A DNA stretch of 17,768 nucleotides from SZUA-430 sp964483585 (GTDB taxonomy: Bacteria > Pseudomonadota > Alphaproteobacteria > Micropepsales > Micropepsaceae): contig CAZABH010000050.1 in NCBI GenBank assembly GCA_964483585.1, forward strand, positions 1 through 17,768, in the 5' to 3' direction. The notes below the pieces were generated by a model. The model did not search any database, was not told the origin of the DNA, and worked only from the letters and a program-made list of their open reading frames with translations. Positions 1-9,500 of the stretch are shown one piece after another (positions within the stretch are counted from its first letter, which is position 1; every line of letters begins with the position of its first letter). Position numbers and translations under genes: made by a program.

Positions 1-193
1 CGCGCTCGAACTGGGCAAAGGACAAGAGCACGTTCAGCGTCAGGCGCCCCATGGAGGTCGTCGTGTTGAAAGACTGGGTGACCGAGACAAAGGTAACGCC
101 CCGCTTCTCGAAGCGCTCCACGATCTTGGCAAAGTCGGCCAGTGACCGCGTCAGGCGGTCGATCTTGTAGACCACCACGCAATCGATGCGGCC
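1..193 (-). pseudogene. Truncated serine recombinase (resolvase/invertase family), N-terminal part missing
   Basis: Reading the minus strand from 193 to 2 gives 64 codons without a stop that match the second half of a resolvase-type catalytic domain. It begins GRIDCVVVYKIDRLTRSLAD, continues through KIVERFEKRGVTFVSVTQSF and ends at TSMGRLTLNVLLSFAQFER at the window edge. The DRLTRS stretch carries conserved Asp and Arg residues of the family. Enzymes of this type cut and rejoin DNA through an active-site Ser near the N-terminus, in a YxRVS-type motif. That segment is absent: upstream of base 193 the frame stays open to a stop near 316 but contains no family sequence and no ATG or GTG start. 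I infer a remnant truncated by rearrangement. The 3' part continues beyond base 1, so the C-terminal DNA-binding region cannot be judged. Confidence 0.75.
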
Positions 194-394
194 GTGGTAG
201 ATACTTGGGCGACCAGCACTCCGTGCGTGCGGAGATGCAGGAGTTGTCTTTTCACCATGCGTCAAGCGGGTGGACGAGCCGCACAAGTGCAGTCGGTTGC
301 TCCCTTATCTCGGTCGATGCTCGAATTCGCATTGAGCTACCGATGGGTTTCTTCCTCGCGGAGAAGATGCAGTCTCATCTTCGCTTCGAGAAGG

Positions 395-400
395 TATAAT
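395..400 (+). promoter_or_regulatory. Possible -10 element of the RTX gene
   Basis: A perfect TATAAT sits 143 bases upstream of the RTX start codon. No convincing TTGACA-like -35 is found 16-18 bases before it (the window there is around AGTCTCAT), and there is no TG extension, so it may need an activator or be a chance match. The base immediately after it begins a small inverted repeat. Confidence 0.25.
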
Positions 401-414
401 CTACCGTGTGGTAG
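401..414. promoter_or_regulatory. Small inverted repeat next to the putative -10
   Basis: CTACC (401-405), loop GTGT, GGTAG (410-414) forms a perfect 5-bp stem. It directly abuts the TATAAT hexamer, where an operator or an initial-transcript hairpin would lie. Only the symmetry is visible; a binding protein cannot be named. Confidence 0.2.
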
Positions 415-527
415 TTTCGTCCGTGCGCTGACTTGTTTGGTCAGGGGTGTTACAAGTGGTCCCATGCATCGCCGTCGCACCCTGAACGCTGTTTTGGTGG
501 CAATGGTCGATTGCCTGACAGTCACAT

Positions 528-532
528 GGAGA
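528..532 (+). promoter_or_regulatory. Ribosome binding site of the giant RTX gene
   Basis: GGAGA lies ten bases before the ATG at 543. It supports this ATG as the start; the next internal Met codons lie far into the protein. Confidence 0.5.
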
Positions 533-542
533 CGTCAACACC

Positions 543-3500
543 ATGACAAGTTTTCGTATTCCGAATACTGGTTACGAGTACATTGAACTGGTTCGCAGTG
601 ATGGTGTGCGGTCCTATGCAACCGGAGCGGTTGGTGCAGGCGGAGAGTGGATCTACACGATCGCGGATCCGACGTTCAACAACGGATTGTCCTTCTCGGC
701 CATTGCCCTTGAGCATACGCAAACGGTGGTCTCCCATGCTTCGACTGCGGCGTCGCGCCTTGCGGTCGTCCAGTCGGAGTTTGGGGCATCAGCCCAGCTT
801 GCTGATTTCTCGGATGTGCAGCGCGCCTACAGCCTGGTCGGCAACAATCTGGTGAACTATATCGACTTGAAGGAGGTGAATCTCCCGAATATCGGCGACT
901 ATGACGGTAAGTGGTATAATAACGAAGGGCCATTCATTACCTATGGAGGTGCGACCCATTGGTCGTCGACGGGCCGCGCGTTCTTCATCTCTGCGCATGA
1001 TGGGCAAATCCCTGTCAGCTGGCTCGTGCATGACAGTGTTGGCTCCAACCAGATCGATGTCGGCAGCTGGATATATGATCGGCAGATTCTGGCCAAGATT
1101 ACCTATAGCAGCAGCCAATTGCTGTTTTCGTCTTCCAGTGCTTCTGTTGAAGGAACCGACGGGAACGACCTGTTCATCGCCGGTGCGGCGGTAGAGGCGT
1201 TCTATGGGCGGCAGGGGTCCGACACGGTCAGCTATGAGGTCGCTGCATCAAGTGTCATCGCGAGCCTTTCCAACCCAGCTAGCAACAGCGGGTTCGCCGC
1301 CGGGGACACGTTCTCCTCCATTGAGAACCTGACTGGTTCGGCTTTCAACGATGTGTTGACGGGTGATGGCAATGACAACACGTTGATGGGTGGGCTCGGG
1401 GATGACACGCTGGATGGTGGTGACGGGACTGATACGGCTGACTACAGCACGGCCACGTCTGGCGTTACCGTTACTCTTGCAGGATCGCCGACGCTTACGG
1501 CCGCGAGCATCACCAATCCGGCAACGCAGTTCTTCAACCCGGCCAACGGGCACATCTATGAGGTGCGGAACGAGGCGGTGACATGGACTGAGGCCTTGAA
1601 TCGCTCTGCGCAGGCCATGCTCGGTGGCTACACTGGCTATCTCGCAACAAGCACCTCGGCGGCAGAGAACACATTCCTTACCAACCTGACGCTCGCGCAT
1701 GTAACGACCGGATGGAACAACAACACGGTTTGGCTTGCTGGTTCCGATGCAGCGGTGGAAGGGGTTTGGCGGTGGGTTGCAGGTCCTGAGGCCGGGCAGC
1801 AATTCTGGTCGGGGGGATCGGGAGGGAGCGCAACTGTTCCTCAGTACTGGTCATGGTATGTCGGAAATCCGGCAAACGAAAATGGTGCGAGTGGGCTAAG
1901 CGGAAGTTTCAGCAACCCCACGGGTACTGGCTCGGATTTCTTGTTCCTGTACGGCAGTGTTTTCGGTGCGGTGGGGTCCTATACTGGGCAATGGGATGAC
2001 GCATACTCCAGCATCACCGCAGTAAGCACGCCCTCATCTCCGATAGCGTCGTCTGATGGTGTTCGAAACGCCTATATCATCGAGTTCGGCGGCGTAGTCG
2101 GCTCTGGCGGGACCGCGACGGGTGGCGCGGGCAACGATCAACTCATCCGCATTGAAAATGTTACTGGCTCGGCTTTCAACGATGTGCTGACGGGTGATGA
2201 GAGGGCCAACACTCTGATCGGTGGATCGGGTGACGACCTTTTGGATGGTGGCGCGGGCGATGATGTTCTCGACGGGGGGGATGGTGCAGATACTCTGATT
2301 GGTGGGGATGGCGATGATACGCTGATCGGGGGAGCGGGAGGTGTCTCGGTATTCGAGCTGTCGGCACCGATTGCACTGCCCTCGGGCGCCTGGCCGCACT
2401 CCATCGTTTTCCATGACATGAATTCAGATGGTCATCTTGATGTTCTGGTGGGGAACGAATTCTCTCAGACTGTGAGCATCTTCTACAACGACGGCAGCGG
2501 CAACCTTGGACCGGCTCAGTCCGTTGCGTCTGGCGGCGGGTCAGCCTACGCCTATGTGGGCGACGTGAACCGGGATGGTATCCTCGACCTTGTCACGCCC
2601 CACTACTATAGCGGAACGATCGCCGTCATTCTGGGTGCGGGAAATGGCTCCTATGGCCCGCCAACGATCTTTTCTGCAGGCGGCAGCTCAGTGATTACCC
2701 TGGCACTAACTGACATCAACAATGATGGGTCGCTGGATATTGTCGCGCCCATCGATGGGCAGAACGTCGTCAAGGTGTTTCTCAATAACGGACAGGGAAG
2801 TTTCAGCCTGAATGGAACCTATCAGGTTGGAAGTGCGCCGAATGTGATCCAGACCGCAGATTTCAACGGCGACGGTTACGCCGACGTTGCGGTCTCGAAC
2901 TATGGCGGATACTCGATGTCCGTGCTCTTGAATGACAAGGCGGGTGGCTTCCTTCCGCAGACGCAGTATTCAGGTGGCGATTGGGTGCTGGGTGTTGGCG
3001 ACATCGATAACGATGGTGATACCGACATCGTCTCTGGTACCAGATCCGGTGTTGTCGTCTGGAAGAACAATGGTGCCGGTGGCATGACGCAAGCCACGGT
3101 GTTGAACCAGGGCGTGGCAGTCGGTTCCATCGACCTGAAAGATATCAATGGCGATGGCAATCTGGACCTCGTCGGGACGACGCAATCCGGACCAAACTCG
3201 GTTGTAACAATGCTGGGCGACGGTCAAGGCGGGTTCCTCACCCAGACTTGGCAGGCGCTGTCGCTTCCTTCGCTCTCTTATGCAGCCGCGGCAGGTGACT
3301 TGAACGGCGACGGCCTGCCTGAAGTCATTTCGGCCAATGCTGGTGCGAACAGTATATCTGTCTTCATGAATACGACAACGTCCGGCGGCCCCAACATCCT
3401 TGTTGGCGGTTTGGGCAATGACATCTATGTCGTGAGCAATGCTGGTGACGTCGTCACGGAGAATCCGGATGAGGGCATTGATGAGGTGCGCACGCCGCTT

Positions 3501-6500
3501 GGTGCGTACACGCTTGGGGCCAATGTCGAGAACCTGACTTATACCGGCAGCGGAAATTTCATCGGTACCGGCAATGAGCTTGCGAATGTGATCGCGGGCG
3601 GTGCCGGTGACGACACTCTCTCTGGTGGGGCGGGCGATGATATACTGGATGGTGGAGATGGTACGGACACGGCTGACTACAGCACGGCCACGGCAGGCGT
3701 GACGGTCACGCTGTCGGGTGGAGGTTCGCTCACTCAGGCGAGCATCACGAACCCGGCAACGCAGTTCTACTGGGATCCGGCGCTGGGCGGGAATGGCCAT
3801 ATCTATGAGGTCAGAAATCAGGCGGTAACCTGGACAGAAGCGATGAGCCTATCTGCGCAGGCGTCTCTGGGAGGACACACGGGTTACTTGGCAACCAGTA
3901 CCTCCGAGGCCGAAAATAGGTTCCTAACCTCACTTGTCATCTCTCATGTCACAACGGGTTGGGACAACAACACCGTCTGGCTGGCAGGCTCTGATGCTGC
4001 CGAGGAGGGTGTGTGGCGATGGATGGCAGGGCCGGAAACGGGCCAACAATTTTGGTCGGGTGGCGGAAGCGGCAATGCAACGGTACCGCAGCACTGGTCG
4101 TGGTACGGAAGTGACCCCAATAACGAGAACGCAGCTTGTGGCCGCAGTGGTTGTCTAAGCAATCCAACTGGAACAGGGTCGGATTATCTTTTCTTGTCAG
4201 GAATATATGGCAGCAACGGTCTTTGGGATGATGCGTACTCAAGCACTACAGCTGTCACAACCCCATCATCGCCCATAGCTTCGCCGGACGGATTGCGCAC
4301 AGCCTACATCGTCGAATACGGCGGCATACTCAATCCCCGCGGCATCGCAACCGGCGGCGCTGGCGCAGACCAACTCATCAATATCGAGCATGTGATTGGC
4401 TCGGCTTTTGCTGATATGGTCATCGGCAACTCTGGAGACAATACCCTTGCGGGGATGGCCGGGAACGATACCCTCGATGGAGGCAGCGGCAGCGATACGC
4501 TCGACGGCGGTATCGGGTCCGACACATTGATCGGTGGGGCGGGCAACGACATCTATCTCATCGATGATGTCGGAGACACCACCACCGAAGGGGCCGACGA
4601 AGGAACAGACGAGGTCCGCACCACGCTGGCCACCTACACACTTGGTGCCAATGTCGAGAACCTGACTTATACCGGCAGCGGAAATTTCATCGGTACCGGC
4701 AATGAGCTTGCGAATGTGATCGCGGGCGGTGCCGGAGACGACACCCTCGACGGTGGCTCTGGCGATGACACCCTCGATGGTGGCGCGGGCATTGATACCG
4801 CGGATTACAGCACGGCCACATCTGGTGTGACGGTGGCACTGTCGGGTGGAGGATTACTCACGCAGGCGAGCATCACCGACCCGGCTACGCAGTTCTATTG
4901 GGATCCTGCGCAAGGTGGAAACGGTCATATCTATCAAGTCGTAAACGCGTCGGTCGATTGGACGACTGCGCTGAACGGAGCGGCCGCGATGACACTGGGC
5001 AGTGTCGTAGGTCATCTCGCGACCATAACGACTGCGGCGGAAAATGAGTTCGTGAAGTCAAAGCTCGGGGGGTACAGCTTCGTCTGGCTCGCGGGCTCGG
5101 ATGCGGATCAGGAAGGTGTGTGGAAGTGGGTAGCCGGTCCTGAAGCTGGAACGATCTTTTCCAACGGTGCCAATGCTGTGCCTGGAGGTTTTGTAGACTG
5201 GGCCGGTGGTCAGCCAGATAATTCCGCCAATGAGGATTTTCTGCATTATGCGTGGGGCGTAGTTGCATGGAACGATGTGTATCCAAGCTTTACATCGCCG
5301 TATCTGGTTGAGTACAGCGTTGCCGTTTCGGCTGGCGGTTCTGCGACCGGAGGAGCCGGTAGTGACCAGTTGCTAAACATGGAGAATGTGATCGGGTCGG
5401 CGTTCGACGACACTCTCTTCGGTGATGTCGGTGACAACGTTCTCGATGGGGGTGACGGGAACGATACGCTTAATGGAGATGCAGGGAACGATACGCTGGT
5501 GGGCGGCGCGGGAGCGGATACGATGTCAGGTGGCATCGGGAACGATGTCTACGTGGTCGATAGTATATCCGATGTCGTGGTGGAGGGTCCGGATGCCGGC
5601 ACCGATGAAATCCGAACGACGCTCAATCAGTATACGCTCAGCAGCACTACAGCGCTCACGGCTGCGCACATCACCGATCCGGCAACGCAGCACTTCAATC
5701 CGACGAATGGGCATATCTACCAATACGTCCTTAATGCGGGAACATGGGATCAGGCCTTTGCGATGGCGCAGGCGCAGTCTCTCGGTGGAACGCGTGGTTA
5801 CCTTGCGACAGTTACCAGTGATGCGGAGCAGCAGTTCATATGGAGCAAGGTTCCTGTCAACCCGCCCTTGGGTTGGTGGCTCGGGGGCAATGACCTCGGT
5901 GCTCAGGGCGTGTGGCGCTGGATCGATGGTCCGGAGGCAGGACAGCAGTTCTGGCAGGGCGGCGGTAACGGTTCGACTGTCAACGGCAGCTACGCCCATT
6001 GGGATGCCGGTGCACTGCCGCCGCAGCCCAATGGACCGGACTACCCGGGCAGCGGCGAACGCTATCTCACCATCCAGGGAAACATCCCGTGGAACAATCT
6101 CACGGCGGGATATTGGGGTGACGATGGTGCTGTGGGGCATAACTATGGTGCGATCGTCGAGTTCGGTGGTCTCGCCGGAGCCTCGGGGCAATCAGCGATT
6201 GAAAATCTGACATTCATTGGTGCGGGTGACTTTGTCGGAACTGGAAATGACCTGGACAACGTCATCACCGGTGGTAGTGGCAATGACTCACTGAACGGCC
6301 TTGCGGGCAATGACACGTTGGTCGGTGGCCTTGGCGACGACATTCTGGATGGTGGGGGTGGGACGGATACGGCCGATTATAGCGCCGCTTCGTCTGGCGT
6401 TACGGTCATGCTGTCGGGTGGAGGTTCGCTCACGCAGGCGAGCATCACCAATCCGGCGACGCAGTTCTACTGGGATCCGGCACTGGGTGGTAACGGGCAC

Positions 6501-9500
6501 ATCTACGAGGTTGTGAATGCTTCGGTGGACTGGCACACGGCGCTCAGTGCTGCTGGGTCCATGAGTTTGGCAGGTGTTCAGGGTTATCTTGCCACTATTA
6601 CGTCTGCCGCGGAGAACGCGTTCGCAGAGGCTATGTTGCAGGGTTACAATTTCGTCTGGCTTGGCGGAAGCGATGCAGGCCAGGAAGGTGTCTGGACATG
6701 GGCCAGTGGGCCTGAAGCCGGGACTGTCTTTTCGAATGTGGGAACGGCTGCAAACGGAAGCTTCGTTGACTGGGTGCTGGACAATCCGAATAGCGGCACA
6801 GCCGAGAATTACCTTCATTACTGCTCGATCAATCACCTTCTTGGTGCCGGTCTCGGCGGTGGGCTTGGGTGGAACGACGTGTTCCCGCAGTACGCGTCGC
6901 CTTATCTTGTCGAGTACGGCGGCATGCCGGCGGTTGGAGGTAGTGCGACCGGAGGTGCCGGCACGGACCAGCTCATCAGCATCGAGAACGTGATTGGTTC
7001 GGCCCATGCCGACACCATCATCGGCGATGGTGGCGCGAATGTCCTGACCGGGCTTGGCGGCAATGACCTGCTCTCGGGCGGGGCTGGCAACGATACACTC
7101 GATGGCGGAGATGGCACGGACACGGCTGACTACAGCACGGCCACGTCTGGCGTGGCGGTCACGCTCTCGGGTGCTGGTCCGCTCACTCAGGCGAGCATCA
7201 CCAATCCTGCCACGCAGTTCTTCAACCCTGCCAATGGACATGTCTACGAGGTCCGTAACCAGCCGGTGACCTGGACAGAGGCCAGGAATTTCGCGCTGCA
7301 GGCGTCGCTCGCAGGCGCGCAGGGATACCTGGTCACCATCACATCGGCGGCTGAGAACAGCTTCGTGTCCAACCTCGTAAACCAGGGGGTGACGACTGGC
7401 TGGGACAACGGAAGCATTTGGCTCGGCGCCTCGGATGCTGCCCAGGAAGGCGTGTGGCGCTGGATTGATGGACCCGAGGCCGCACTCCAATTCTGGCAGG
7501 GCAATTCCAATGGAACATCCGTCAACGGCATGTACCAAAACTGGATGCTGTCCTATGTCGTCGACGAGAATGGCGCAGGTGGCAACTCGGGTGTTGTTTC
7601 GAACCCCACCGGGACAGGCAGCGATTACGCCTTTCTTGGCGTGCGCTCAGGCATGCCGTACGGTGCGTGGGACGATACCTATTCAAGCATTACAGCCACG
7701 AGCACACCCTCGTCGCCGATCGCTTCCTCCGACGGCGTCAGGAATGCCTTCATCATCGAGTACGGTGGTACTGGAGCGGTTGGCGGAAGTGCGACCGGCG
7801 GGGCAGGTAATGACCAGTTGCTCAGCATCGAGAATGTCATTGGTTCTGCGTACGACGACAGCCTAACCGGCGATGCTGGCGATAACCTACTTGATGGTGG
7901 TGCTGGCAATGACGCTCTGAGAGGAGGTGGTGGTAATGACAGGCTCGTCGGGGGCGCTGGGACAGATACGGCTATCTTCAGCGGTGTTCGTCAGTCGTAT
8001 GGTATTTCCGAAAATACCGACGGCACACTGAGCGTCGTCGGCGTGGATGGTGCGGATACCACTGACGGTGTGGAACTCTTCCAGTTCGCGGACGGCACAT
8101 ACACACGTGCACAACTGTTTGCGGCTGCTCCTGTCGCGACAGACAGCAGTTTCACTTTGGCTGAGGATACGGTCGCTGAGGGTGCGGTCAGTGCGACCGA
8201 TGCGAATGGCGATCTGCTTACATATGGCGTCGTTACAGGGCCTACGAATGGGTCGCTGACGCTCACCGCAGACGGTTCGTGGACCTATACGCCCAACGCG
8301 GATTTTGCGGGGAACGACAGTTTCACCTTCGTAGCAAATGATGGTGCGCTGAGCAGTCAGCCCGCTACCGTTTCGCTGACTGTGACGGCTGTCGAAGACG
8401 CCCCCGAAATCGTTTCCAATGGAGGTGCTTCCTCCGCAGCGCTGTCCGTTGCTGAGAACACGAGCGCTGTAACCGTGGTCGTGGCCACTGATGCAGACCC
8501 CGGCACCACGCTTACCTATTCGATAGCGGGTGGGGCGGACGCCGCGCTGTTCCAGATCGACGCCACGACGGGGGCTCTCGCTTTTGTGAGTGCTCCCGAC
8601 TTCGAGGCGCCAGGCGACGTGGGTAGTAACAACATCTACGACGTTGTGGTCCAGGCCTCCGACGGTACACTCACGGACACGCAGGCACTGGCTGTCTCTG
8701 TTGCAGACGTAAACGAAGCCCCGACCGGTATCAGCTTCGGCGGGGCATCCTTGTCGGCAGCCGACATCACCAACCCGGCAAGACAGTTCTTCTGGGATCC
8801 GGCGCTGGGTGGCAACGGCCATGTCTATGAAGTCGTCAGCCGGCTTGGCACCTGGACTGAGGCCCGCGATCTTGCAGCAGGCATGACGCTTGCAGGGGCA
8901 GTTGGCCATCTTGTAACCATCACGAGTGCCGCAGAAAATGCCTTCGTGGTTGCCTTGCCGGGTACGGACCTTGGTTTCATCGGTGCCAGCGACGCCGCCG
9001 AGGAAGGCGTATGGCGCTGGGTCACTGGCCCCGAGGCTGGAACTGTGTTCTGGCGCGCAGGCACGGGCGCTGAGCCTGGCCAATACGTGAACTGGTTGGC
9101 TGGTCAACCTGACAACTACCCCAACAGCCCGACGGGCGAGGACTTTGGCCAGCTCTATGCAGGAACTTGGAATGATGCACCCGACGCGGCATGGGGGCAC
9201 ATCACCTCTCAGTCCTTCATAGTGGAGTACGCGCAGGCGGCGCCATCCATTGCAGAGAACAACGCACCTGGCGCCCTGATTAGCACGTTGACGGCGCAGG
9301 ATCCGGATGGACCCGGATCAGGGTTCGCCGGGCCGTTCACCTATGCCCTGGTCGCGGGCGACGGTGATGCCGACAACGCTGCATTCAGCATCGTCGGCAA
9401 TGAACTCCGTCTCAACGGCACTGCCGACTTCGAGACGAAGTCCAGCTACAGCGTGCGCGTGCAGGTTACGGATGCCGGTGGTCTGAGCTATGCAACAAGC

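Larger units (their letters stand above)
194..542. other. Non-coding leader between recombinase remnant and giant RTX gene
   Basis: About 350 bases without a credible gene. Short open frames exist on the plus strand here, but they are basic, low-complexity translations that overlap the recombinase remnant or run into the RTX start, and I see no family in them. The stretch holds a GC-rich 5-bp hairpin (CTCCG 219-223, CGGAG 230-234), a TATAAT at 395-400 followed by a hairpin at 401-414, and the ribosome binding site of the RTX gene near its end. It probably contains the promoter of the giant gene. Confidence 0.5.

Noticed and set aside
142..586. Short plus-strand open frames in the leader before the RTX gene
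   Set aside because: One overlaps the recombinase remnant on the other strand and the other runs into the RTX start. Both translate to basic low-complexity sequence without a ribosome binding site that I can defend.
6288..9200. Two long minus-strand open frames (416 and 437 codons) opposite the RTX gene
   Set aside because: They mirror the RTX repeats: the same periodic antisense pattern recurs wherever a lectin module lies on the plus strand. No start signals or known motifs.
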